In this document: in pieces, positions 12,090 through 23,900 of the stretch
Position numbering within the stretch: the stretch's first letter is position 1
How the letters are laid out: each line of letters opens with the position of its first letter
Source of the DNA: Euwallacea fornicatus
Taxonomy: Eukaryota; Arthropoda; Insecta; Coleoptera; Curculionidae
NCBI RefSeq assembly: GCF_040115645.1
Contig: NC_089565.1
Coordinates: 2,294,001-2,358,000 of the forward strand
Reading direction: 5' to 3'
Length of the DNA stretch: 64,000 nucleotides
Program-made: the position numbers and the translations under genes
The notes under the pieces: model-generated
Seen by the model: the letters and a program-made list of their open reading frames with translations, nothing else
Databases searched by the model: none
Told to the model about the DNA's origin: nothing

Positions 12090-12660
12090 TTCATAGGTGG
12101 TCTAGGTCTTCTAGCATGTCCACCATGCATTGCTGTTAGGTTTCCGGTTTCGCGAGCTCTTCCAACAAGATAAATCTACGGACTTTAGGATGATTTCTTT
12201 CCGGAAAGTGCTCAGTATGCAACCGCAAAGCTGCGACGGCATTCTGGTGACACTCCCCGTACATCACCAACATGTCCACCAATTCGTGATTCGAGTAATT
12301 ACGGGCTTTCGTCAATTTAATAGCATCAATAGTGATTGTTTATCAAAATAACACCTGGAGCTAAACTTCACGGCCGATTTTTAAGCGGCATGGGTAAATC
12401 GCATAAAAACAGTAAACATTAAATGTTTTTTGAGTTTTTGCAATCGCTCATAATTTTTTGTGGGATATTTTATTTCCCTTACATTGAATTACTATTTTCT
12501 GCAGGAATTGATTTTGATTTCATACAAAAATTATTAAAACTTATCTGCGCATATTTAGTTTTTTTTTAGATTTCGAAAAAATTTTATATAAAAATATTAC
12601 TTAATTTTTTGAGGTTTATGTCGTGTTAAAAGGAAAACCCCTCCTTATGTTACACCATGT
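12090..12660 (-). mobile_element. transposon fragment with a DUF4817-like helix-turn-helix region
   Basis: Minus-strand translation of about 12110-12290 gives ELVDMLVMYGEC, NAVAALRLHTEHFPER and HPKVRRFILLEELAKP, the pattern of the N-terminal HTH (DUF4817-like) domain found in many insect transposase-derived ORFs. The frame is broken by stops on both sides and no catalytic domain is visible. A possible outer end near 12640-12662 reads, on the - strand, TACATGGTGTAAC, like insect element termini of the TACAGGGTGT type. The partner end was not found. Confidence 0.5.
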
Positions 12661-12662
12661 AT

Positions 12663-13706
12663 AATAGGAGATAGTGCTTAGAAGGCTTTAAATTTCGCGT
12701 CGTTCTTTACTAGTCCCAATAAAATTGAACAATCTTTTTTTAAAACTCGGGATGGCAGTTAAGCTGATACGTACAACGCCACATTCTCGCATGCGCCCCT
12801 GGACTTTAAGAAAATTACAATATACTTATTAACTTTATCCGAGGGTATGGGATATGTTGGGGAGGTACAATAAGAATTATTTCGAATTTTTTAGCTTTGG
12901 CATCTTCGGAGGGGTGATAGTTACAAGCTCAGTTAATTTAGGAAAATACTGCGCATTTTCATGCTCCTAAAGTTCAGCGTTGTGAGCATAATTTTCAAAA
13001 TAATTATACCGGGTGAACTATAAATTTAATTTCAATGAAACTTAGGTTATTAACGTTTCTTCTTATGGCGCTTTGTTAGACCTTAACAGATTTGTTTTAG
13101 GTGCTTTAGATTTTAATAAAAATTAATATCTTAATCAATGTTCGACTCACAATCACATCTGGCACTTGATAGTAACAGCAGGAGCAACGTGAGCTTGATT
13201 CTACTGCTACTCTAGCTGAAATTTTGACAGTGACAGACATTTTATCTCGCAGTGAATAGCCACTGCAAGTTATAGTTAATTTGTCGATGAAATGTTAAAG
13301 AAATAAACAACACAAATTGCGACGTTGCTATTCTTCTTTTTCATCTTACTAATGACCAATTAAATAAGTTCAAATTTGGCAACTAAGCCAGGTGTTTGTT
13401 TTGTTATAAAATGTGTCCGCCTATCTGTGAAGTACGGGCTTGTTCGCTCTAAAACTGAAAAATTCCGACTATTAATGATATTTTCATCAAACTTATCAGG
13501 AAATATCCGTTTTACATCACAAACCTGAATAAGGACTTCACCGTTGTACAATTAAAAATTAACGTGGATATCGTATGATTTCATGTACCTGTATTATATC
13601 GTCTTTTATCTTACCGGAGAATATCAACAAATATATTTTTCTCATTTTGATAATAAGCTCCGGTTAAAGGGAACTGCGTAACGTAATTTAAAATTAAAGC
13701 TTAGCT
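12663..13706. other. intergenic, no gene recognised
   Basis: Short unrelated ORFs only. It forms the upstream region of the BTB-HMG gene. A TE-end-like motif, ATACCGGGTGAAC, occurs near 13007. Confidence 0.5.
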
Positions 13707-16522
13707 ATGGATGCTCTTAGTGCTGACAGTGGAGCTGGTGATCAGTATAACCTTAAATGGAACAATCACTTGACGAATTTTGTACAGACTTTTATCCAGC
13801 ATCAACTCGGAGAAACTCTGGTCGATGTTACCTTATCCTGCGAGGGCCAATATATTAAAACACATAAGCTCATTTTGTCAGCCTGCAGTGATTATTTCCA
13901 CAGTATTTTTCAGGTATTTAAAACGTGTATCTCTTGATTACCAAAAAAATCAATGAGAAGTGACTGTATTTCAGGTACATAGTACTCTTCAGCATCCAAT
14001 AATCTTCTTGAATCATGTCCGATTCACTGATCTCAAATCTATTCTGCATTTCATGTATCATGGAGAAGTTAAAGTGCTTGATAAAGATTTACCTCAAGTG
14101 TTACAACTAGGAGAAACATTGCAAATTAAAGGTATTGGTTTCCTGTTCAATTATTATTAAATTGTTAATAAACATAGTATTCATAACAGGTTTGTCATCA
14201 GTAAAACTGAGAGATGTGCCTCCAGAAACTCTTGCTCCAGTTCAAACAGTAGCCAAGAAAAATAACAAAGTTATGAAGAATTCACATTTTGGGAGTCAAA
14301 GGTAAAGCTCTGTTCCTTGAGGGATAATTTTGAACGCTGTATCTGATATTTCAAATAACGCTCCACATTTTGCACTTACACTCGGCCAATTGTATGTGGT
14401 ACACCATATATCTCTTTATTTAAATTGTTTTTTCTTCACAAACATATTCATTGATGTTCTAAAACTTCATTTGAACTGCAACATCTTTATTCTATTCCAT
14501 GATAATATGCGTATTTGAAAATGGCTTATTACAAAACTTTGGAAAATCTATTAAAAAGGCAATTAACTGCTCCGTTTTTCTTTGAATGTTCTATTGGATT
14601 TGATATTAAGCATTTAGCGTTGAAAACGAATATATTTTGAAATTTGGAGAAAAATCGACTTTCTGATAAAAGCGTTGCTAAAAGAGTCACTTTTCCTCTA
14701 TATACAACAATTTAATATTAATTACATACACAAAGTTTTTATATTTGTTTCATTGCCTTAGAAAAAACGACAGTCGAACAAAATGTGGCGTAAAAATAGT
14801 GACACCAAATCAATTAAATGCAGCTTCAAGCATAAATGCCCAGACTGCACCAGTATCGTCTGCGATAATCCTCCCCGCTGAGCCATTATCGCCCAGAACA
14901 TCAAAAGTATTAGTGGAGGTAAGTCCAGACCTTCGGACAACAAGACCAACCAATTAAAATGTATTTGTAAGAAAATGCAATGTCTTATTTTTGAAGCATG
15001 CTTTGTCAGGTTTTTCTAATATCAAATTTTTTGCAGAACTAGTGTACTACCCTAATCATATTATTTCAGTGGCTTTTATACACAGGAATAATAATACATT
15101 ATTTCTGTATTAATTTTTCCTATGGAAAATGTTAGCAGATAGTTAATACATTTTTAGACCCCATCAAAAAGCAGCACGTCACATACTGCCGTATCACCAA
15201 ACATAAATAATACTGAAGTTAGAAACGTGATTCCTAAAACCCCTCATGCGTTTATGATATTTGCAAGTGAATGGAGAAAGAAGTTAACTATTGAGCATCC
15301 TGGTAAGAATCTTTTTTTACACGCTATTTTATTTTTTTCGTATAAAAATAAAGTAGTTGCCCCGTAGAGGAAAACAACAAAGAGATATCAGTGAGGTTAG
15401 CAAATATGTGGAAAAATTTATTGCCAGAAGATAAAAATCGGTATTATACGGAAGCTAAGAAGAGAGAGGAAGAGGCTAAATTAAAATATCCAAAGTGAGT
15501 AATTAAAAATTTGTTTTTAAATTATTACAGGGTGTTTCATGAGGAAACCTGCAAAGTATCTCACTTTCTTATTTCTCCAGTGACTATCTCCATTATAATT
15601 AATTTTACATAAAATTTTAAATTAAAAGAAATTAAGTTTGTATTATACTTGTTACTAAATTGATGCTTTTGGATCACGCACCTAGTAAATTTCCTCATGA
15701 AATAATGAAATATTTTATATAGTACTAATTACTTTCCCATTGTCTAGTCATATTGATTCGAACGACTCACTGAAAAGGAAATCGGAAGTACTGCAAGATA
15801 CTACAAATTCCACATCGGTAGGTTCATTACTTGTTTTCTTATTTATACAATGTCATTTTGTTATGCAGCTCCATGTGACAAAATATCTTTGAAACTAACG
15901 CTATCTTACACAAATGTATGGGAGCAATATAAAAAAATACAAATAGTAAGAATAAAGCGTAATCACCTGACAATCGTCCATAACATCACCAATCAGAGTT
16001 ACTATGCATGCGTTTAATTTGATTAATCGATGTCAGAAAGTCAGCTATTTTGAAATAATAATAGTGCATAATAGAAATGCGCTATAAAACTGTTTGAATA
16101 TTTTCCAAGATTTTCATAGCCAAGTGACAGGTGTTTTTTTTCGCCCTATTGAAGTATGTGGTCACGTGCAGTTGAAAGGGATAAAAAAGAAACTCGGCAG
16201 AAATGACAAGTCATATGGTGCTTTGGTTTGATTACTCTTCCATACTTCGTTTTCGTATTCGCCTCAAGAAAAGATTCTTGTCGTTCCTCTGTGATAAGAT
16301 CGTTTTAGATTATCGAATTTCTTGTATAAGATGTAAAATATATTTTTGGGTAGCGTCAGATTTACTGTATTACACTGCTAATTGAACAAGAGATTGGCTA
16401 ATTTGAAACGTGGCTAAAGGCAATGTTTACAACAATTTTACTATCTTTAGCCAAGAGTGCAAATTGATCCAATGGAAGTCGTCGAGATACAAGAACAAGT
16501 TGAGATCACTGATAGCGATTAA
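13707..16522 (+). CDS. BTB/POZ and HMG-box domain protein, putative transcription or chromatin factor
   Basis: Eight exons, 13707-13913, 13975-14131, 14190-14301, 14762-14918, 15158-15302, 15368-15494, 15748-15817 and 16451-16522, join in frame to 348 aa. The first two exons encode an insect-type BTB domain (YNLKWNNHLTNF, LVDVTLSCEG, HKLILSACSDYF, LKSILHFMYHGEV). Exons 5-6 encode an HMG box near residues 237-302 (PKTPHAFMIFASEWR, VRLANMWKNLLPEDKNRYY). The linker is Ser/Thr/Pro-rich and the C-terminus acidic. BTB domains dimerise and recruit partners, and HMG boxes bend DNA, so a nuclear DNA-binding role is inferred. Zinc finger, pipsqueak or BED domains, the usual BTB partners in insects, are absent. 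I do not recognise a named gene. The junction between domains relies on splice-phase agreement, not on transcript data. Confidence 0.8.
15526..15710. repeat. MITE-like inverted repeat in a BTB-HMG intron
   Basis: TTTCATGAGGAAA near 15534 recurs as its reverse complement TTTCCTCATGAAA near 15690, and the left side begins ACAGGGTGTTTCATG, a common insect MITE/TE terminus. The element would be about 180 bp and lies inside the intron between exons 6 and 7. Confidence 0.5.
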
Positions 16523-17901
16523 TAGCGAGGAAGATTTAGTGCCATTTGACTTTATAGGAAGCAATTTTCCTCAATACAGCTAACAGACTGCTAAGTGTAT
16601 AATACAGTAGTTTTTATGATCTTTTTAGAAGTGTACTTCTACTTTAGTTTTATGTTGTTTAAACAACGCTTATATGAATTGGACCCATTTGAATAGGAGT
16701 TTATTTTAGAATTAATTCAAACGGTTTTAATACTGTAAAATATAAAGGTTAGGTAATATTTACGGTCGTCCATATTTCATTAAAATAAGAAGATTTGCTC
16801 CAGATACAAACTTCTAGAAACTGTTTACGTATCCGTAATCGCTGTGGTTATTAAATATAAGTATGATCTTCTCACGCTTTTGATCTTTTAATGTTCCAAA
16901 AAGTCTCTAATGTGTTAATTAAGTTCGTTATATTTTTTTGTATTTTCGGAAAATTTTGTCGTTTATCTGCTTTTTTAAAATTATATCAAGACTGTTAAAC
17001 TGGTTTTCGTGAAATAGCTTGTAATATAATATTATATTAAAGTAAATACCTAGTTAAAGTTCAAGTATAAAATTGCATTAAACCCAAAGAGGCTTGCAAT
17101 CGACGATAACTGCGGTATTTCCAAATAATTTTACAAAAGAAACAATTAGAGATACGAAGACAATGTAGGCGGTCAATTATTTTTGGGAATTGATTAAGGA
17201 ATGCACGTTTCGAAAAATGAAACAGTCAATGGTATACCAGAATAAAATTTGAAATGATAAAATAGGCCTAACAACAGAAAAATGTAGCCGTATTCATTTC
17301 CACAATGTTTTAACAAGCTTTTTTAGTTAGATGTCATTATTAGTTCTTAAATAAGCTATTAATTTATTACGTTCTAATTTCTGAGCACCCTGTATAAAAT
17401 TATCAATGTCGTGTTATCTTCTGGTGGTGCCATCTCTCGTTTTCATGAATTAAGTACGCCATAATATACTAATTCTCTACATGTCAGTCAAAACATATCT
17501 CAATGTCACATCCATCAGTAGTGTCAACGTGACAATTCTATCCTTCATCCAAAATTGATTTTTTAAATAAATCATTCTTATCTATTTATTATTATTATTG
17601 TTATCGTCAAATTAGATGAGGCGGTTTTAGTTTCGGCTTCTATTTAAATCTAATCTGACTTTTAATTTATGCGGTTGTTATGGTGGCGGGTTCGCTCAGT
17701 TGCGCCGGTGAAGAGTTTGATGATGAGGTAATGAAAGTGTAGTGATGTAGCAGTGAGCATTATAACAACTTTATGCTGATAGGACATTAGGACAAGGAAG
17801 TTGCTCCTACAACAAAGGGAAAGTGCTAGTGAAGTTTATTAATTCATAATTCAACAGACATATCACCCTCTTATTGTGACCATTGTAACAACTGAGTAAT
17901 T
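16523..17901. other. 3' region of BTB-HMG gene and upstream region of egghead
   Basis: No coding sequence recognised. AATAAA-like signals lie downstream of the BTB-HMG stop. A solitary TE-end motif (CACCCTGTATAAAAT) occurs near 17387. Roughly the last 250 bp before 17902 is less AT-rich and probably holds the egghead 5' UTR. Confidence 0.4.
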
Positions 17902-20900
17902 ATGAAGTTAACTAGAGATTTCACCAACATATCTTGCCATTTAATAACTCTAAATAGTCGGATAAAGCACCTTCTTCATTGCCTTCTTTTCCTCATGGTC
18001 CTTTCCCTTTTCCAATACCTTTCTCGCAATCTTAAAGTACCTGCAGAAGAGGACCCAAGTCATCAAATAGATCCCTGGGTGGAATATGGAATTTTTAGCA
18101 CTTGTGTTTTGTATGCTCTTCGATTTGTGACATTTCTATCATTACCGCAAGTGATATTTAACGTTATTGGACTCACATTTTATAATTGTTTCCCAGAAAA
18201 AGTTACTTTGAAGGGATCACCTTTGCTAGCACCTTTCATTTGTATTCGAGTGGTGACTAGAGGGGATTATCCTGATTTAGTTAAAAGTAATGTTAATCGC
18301 AATATGAACAAGTGTATTGATGCAGGATTGGAAAACTTTTTAATTGAAGTTGTGACTGACAAACATATTGGGTTGGACCAGCATAGACGTGTGCGGGAGC
18401 TGGTAGTGCCACCAAACTACCAGACATCTACTGGAGCACTTTTTAAGGCCAGGTGAATATATTTTACTTTAAAAATGGTATTCTATACACCAACATTGTG
18501 AAGTATATTATTTTGAACTGAACATCAAGTTAAATCCCAAAGTGTGCAGTATTGACAGATGTGAGACATGAGGGTCCTAAATGCCGCAAAATTTTTGTAC
18601 ATATACGATTTTTTCCATTAGTAGATTTAACTGTATTCAATAAAATTACAAGAACTTTATTCAAATTAACCATAAACTTGATCCAAAACACAAATTGTGT
18701 TTCATTTGAAAATGCAGTTCTATAGAAGTCAAATAAAATAGAAATGGATTTCATGAAGATATTGTGCTGTTTTTAGCTTCCTAGGTAAATAATGAGTCAT
18801 ATTAGTGTCATTTTTATTGTTGAGGAATTGAATAACAGATCATTGGAATAATCTATTGTCAACTGTTTTATAAGAAATATCATAAAAAATAGTTTAGAGT
18901 TATTTAACGCACCCAATAATGATGTATTTAAAATTTAGTAATGGAAAAACATATGTATTTAAAATTGCTGCCAGTTTTATCAATATTGATCATTTTGATA
19001 ATAGCTGCAAATCTATCTATCTTAATAATCTCTCTTCTGTTGTCTTACCATACACTCCTATGACCATTCTAACCTGAATCATCTTGGGATCTTTGTATGT
19101 TAGGAGTAAGAAAATTCCCACGAACTTGAGGAACTGTCAACTTTAATTAACTCTTCATTCTATAAAAAAATCAATTACATATCAAACTCCTAATGCAATG
19201 CATATGTTAATTTGCATCTTTTACCAATAAGTCTGATCAAAAATCAATGTAAATTCATTTTCAAACATTCTTCACTCCTTGGGGGAATAATAAATTCCAA
19301 TATTTCTACGCTTGATATTATTAATTTTTCTGGAAATTTTGTGAAAAGCAAGTAGGGGTCTCAACAAGTTTTATTATTTCAAGTTTGATAAAATCCTTTA
19401 TCATTTTTATTATCAATTTTAAGTAACATAGATTTACTTGTAGGAAATTCATCAAAATATATTTTTATTTCCTTATTATAATACAAAACACATTATATAA
19501 TGTCATTATAACAAATTAGATAATTATTTTTAATTTTCATATTTATATTTAACAAAATGCGAAAATTACATCATTTTTATGATAAATTATCGACGTTAAA
19601 GGATCCTTAAAATGTTAATAGATAAAATATGTGTCAGTAAATTCTGGTTTCAGAAATACAAAGTCTGGAAAGATGCGTTAGTGATGGTTACGTGGAATAA
19701 TAGTGTGTCATGAAGGAATGACTAATATTGTAACTACTAATTTTTATTCACGACGTCATATATTTCAATTTTGAATTTTAAAAAGGGTGAATGGCAGTAC
19801 GAATTGCTCGCAAGTTCGTTTAAAAAAAGGTACTATTCGGGCTATAATAAAAAAATATCAAAGAACTGGATCAATCAACCTCACACTAAAACATGAACGA
19901 TCAGAAAAGCTAAACAAAAGAAATGTGCGAAAGATAAAGACTATTAGTTCGAAAAATCTATTTATGTCTTCTGAGAAAACTCTATCTAAGCTGAAAGCTT
20001 TCGGAGTTTCTGTGTTTTCAAGGACTGTAAAACAAAGATTAATCGTAGATAAATTATTTGCACGTAGACCAGTAAAAAGAAAACACTTCTCAGTAAAAAA
20101 ATTGAAAGGCTCGAATAGAGTTTGCTGGAGCAATGTGATGGAAATTATGAGTGTATTTAGTCGAAATTAGGATTAACAAAACAATAATGCACCAACCGAC
20201 TTTACCTATAAACAGCAAAATCACTACTGCCGTACGAGCATCGTGAAAGATTACAAGAAATATTTCCCTTTTTATATACACCTGAATCAGCTTGGTGCGT
20301 ACACAATATGAGTCAATCCATGTCGAAATTATTATTTATCTATTACTATTTAGATATTACTTTTGTATATCGATTTGTAATTTAACAAGTCCGACACGAT
20401 GAATCGAAGTTCAATTTGTTTAATTACGATGGCATTTAATACGTTAGACGTCCCACTGATCAGCGATTAAACCCTAAAGACCCTCAGACCTATCGTTAAG
20501 CATGCAGGAGGATCGGTAATGATATGGGGATGTTTCAGCGATTTTGGTATTGGCCCACTACATAGAATAAATGAAGTCATGGACAGACTTATGTACAGGG
20601 ATATACTTCAAAATGTTATGTTACCTTATGTTGAAGATAATTTACCCTTAAGATTCTATTTTCAACACGACAACGACCCCAAACATTCTTCAAAGTTGAT
20701 TTTTGAAATGATTTGAAGGAAGTTGTCATGTTTTTATTTTCATTTTTAAATTGTCCATCTACTTTTGACCATGTGAATTTTGAAGATGTACTTTTTTATT
20801 GACAATAAAGTATCTTTATCAATATTTGTTTATTATTTCTTATAACGTATGCATGATTTAATTGAAAAATTCTGTTTGTCTATCTGCTTTTGGCCATTAC

Positions 20901-23900
20901 TGTATAACAATGCTGACTGACGAATTTTGTTCAAAATTATTTTTAATTTTTTCTTGATAACGAGAGGTGATCGAAAAAAAAGTATTGAGAAAAGTTGTTG
21001 CCCTTGAAGGGTTCCACCATCAGTTAAAATTTATGTACTTATTCCTGATACACCTTGTCTAAGTAATTTCAGATTTCAGTCGGTTCACAATCTATTCTGA
21101 CTGGATTTTAAGGATCTACTTTGGACGATCATAATCTTTTTTACTAAATTTTAAAGTTAAAATATATATTTTTTTAATTTACTGAATATTAATAAAATCA
21201 CCAGTGACGCCTTTTAAAAACGATATGCTGATTTTAAATATGCAAGAAATATACAGGGGCTTGCATTTAATTATTAAAAGCACCATACATATCCGATCAA
21301 ACCGAAAGTCACTAAAAGCTTGTTAATAAGCAGTAAATGGCATTCATTCCACACAAAATACATATAAAAAATTTGTTTAAAATCAATTAAAACTTAATAA
21401 ATGGCAATCCAAAAATAACTTCGTTTATACCTAGTAGATACACTACAGCTCAAAAGTATTTGGGCATCTAATGTTTCATAATAATTGGCACGAAAATTAA
21501 TGAAAAAAATCTATGTCACGAGCTTCTTTAAGATTTCGGGTTTCATTTCGTCTTAAGCTGCTTCTAATTTATTGAAGGTAATTGGTGCATGTGGAGACCA
21601 ATTGCCGGACCTCTCTCTCCTATTTGTCCCACAATAATTCAATTAGGTTTAAATCCGGGCTCTGAGGAGGCCAAGCCATTAATTTAACAATACGTTCCAT
21701 TTCTAAATCGTGCAAATATTCCTTACATAATTTGCATATGTGTTGTGGATCATTGTCTTGTAACATAAAATTCTGATCTAAAAGCATTGATCCAGAAGGT
21801 AGGAGTATTGCATGAGTTTCTAAAATGTTGCGGTATCCTTGTTTTCTCAAAATCCCTTCGAGTCTCACGATGCCACTCAGAAGTGTGCCAGCAAAACAGC
21901 CCAAAACCTCCACGTTTAACAGTAGACAGAAAGCACTTCTCTCTTGCACTTTCATCCATTGCTCTACGAACACACGTCTTTGCGTACTAAATAATTCAAA
22001 TTTCAATTCATGTGTCCATAGCGCTTTGTTCAAGTCTTCTATCGTTCAATGTCGGTACTCCCGGGCTCATAATAGTCGTTTTTGTTTATTCCGATTGCGT
22101 AAGAAGCGTTTCTTCATAGCTTTTTGTCCTTGAGGGCCACATTTCTTTAGACTACGTTTTATCGTAGAAACACCGACTAGCTTTGACAGCTCAATATTTA
22201 TTTCTCCAGTAATTTCTGAAGCTGTTTTACTTCAAATTCTCTTACTAATGAATGCGATTGCACGATGATCTGGAGATGTTTCCCCCTCTGTTCTTTGTTC
22301 AGAAAACTACAAGTTTTTTAGTATTTTTTTTACAATATAGTCAACAATTAAATGCATTTAAAGGGGATATTTGCACTATCCATTTATTTAAATAATACAA
22401 GAAAATAAGGACGCCCAAACACTTTAGAGCGGTAGTGTACATACAGATGCGAGCAATAAAATACAGCCATCAACTCATTACGAATCTTGTAGTGATTCAG
22501 ATCCTATGAAATTTTTCAGGAATTCATTGAGTTAGGTAGGTGCAATGTGTATTTCCCCCAAATGACAGAAAGATGATACATCCATCTAAACAGTAGAAAC
22601 TGTCAAAAATTCAATTGTTTCTATCCGTGCGCTTTTTGACAGATATTCTTATAAACGTATTGTGACATTATTAAGTGAAATTTATTCATTTTTATGATAA
22701 TAATTTCTGGCAAGTAAGATCAGCTTGTGAAACTTTATTTTTCTTAGAATATCCTGCTGTTTTCTTTTAAAAAAAATTAAAGAAAATGGGTCGCAACAAG
22801 CACTGTTCTTCCGATGAAAGGCGTCTGATAAGGAACCCTAAATATGAAGGGCTATTATTCCGGTCCATCGCAAGAGTTATTGGATGTTCTGTCGGAATGG
22901 TCCAGAATACTTTTAAAGACCATCTGAATCAAGAAAACAGAGGTAAGGCTTCTAGAACAGAACTTGAAAGCGAGAAGTCCCCGACAGGCGCCTCTTTTGA
23001 AAAAAATTCATCGAGTAGCTCGCAAAACATTCGCTCGAGAACTCTTAGAATGGCCGGGAGAGGAAAATCAGAAAAAACGGCGAAACATTCTATGGAGTGA
23101 CGAATCCAAGATTATGCTGTTTAATTCAGACCATTCAGGATTGATGCGAAGACCCTCATGATTAACGTTTGACCCTAGATACGCGGTGAAGACCGTAAAG
23201 CATGGAGGCGGTAATATAAAAATCTGGGGATGTTTTCCTTGGACTGGTGCGGGCCCTCTCGTAAAAATTGATGAAATTCTAACTAAAGGATCATATTTGG
23301 ACATCTTAACAAACCACATGTTGCCGTATGACGAAGAAGACAGGCCTTTAAAATTAGTGTTTCAGCAAGATAACGACCCAAAGCATACAGCAAAGGTTGT
23401 GAAGATTTGGCTTAGCACAAAATCCATCGATGTTATGGGTTGGCCCCCACAATCGCCAGACTTGAATCCTGTAGAAAACCTTTGGCACTACTTGAAAAAC
23501 CATGTAAAAGAAAGGAGACCAACTTCCCTAAAGGATTCATGGGCTACAGCTCTAGAGGAATGGCGGAAAATACCTATCGAGTACTGCCAAAGGGTTATCG
23601 CCTCCATGGTGTCGACAAGTTTTGGAATCAAACGGGCTCTCAATTAAATACTAATGATAAAATTTTATAACTTGTAAATAATTTGTTCGTTTTTTTTTAA
23701 TGTTTAATAAGTTTTTGTCTATTAAATGAAAATACCCCATTTTTTAATTTTTGTTTTTTTTTTGCTTTAATTTTCAAAATTTCGCACATATTACTAATAA
23801 TTTACTGTAACGTAATTAAATACTGCCTTAGACAAGTTCTCGACATAGAAGTATTATTTCTCGTAAAAACAATACAGAGCGTTAAGCAGAAAATGTGCAA

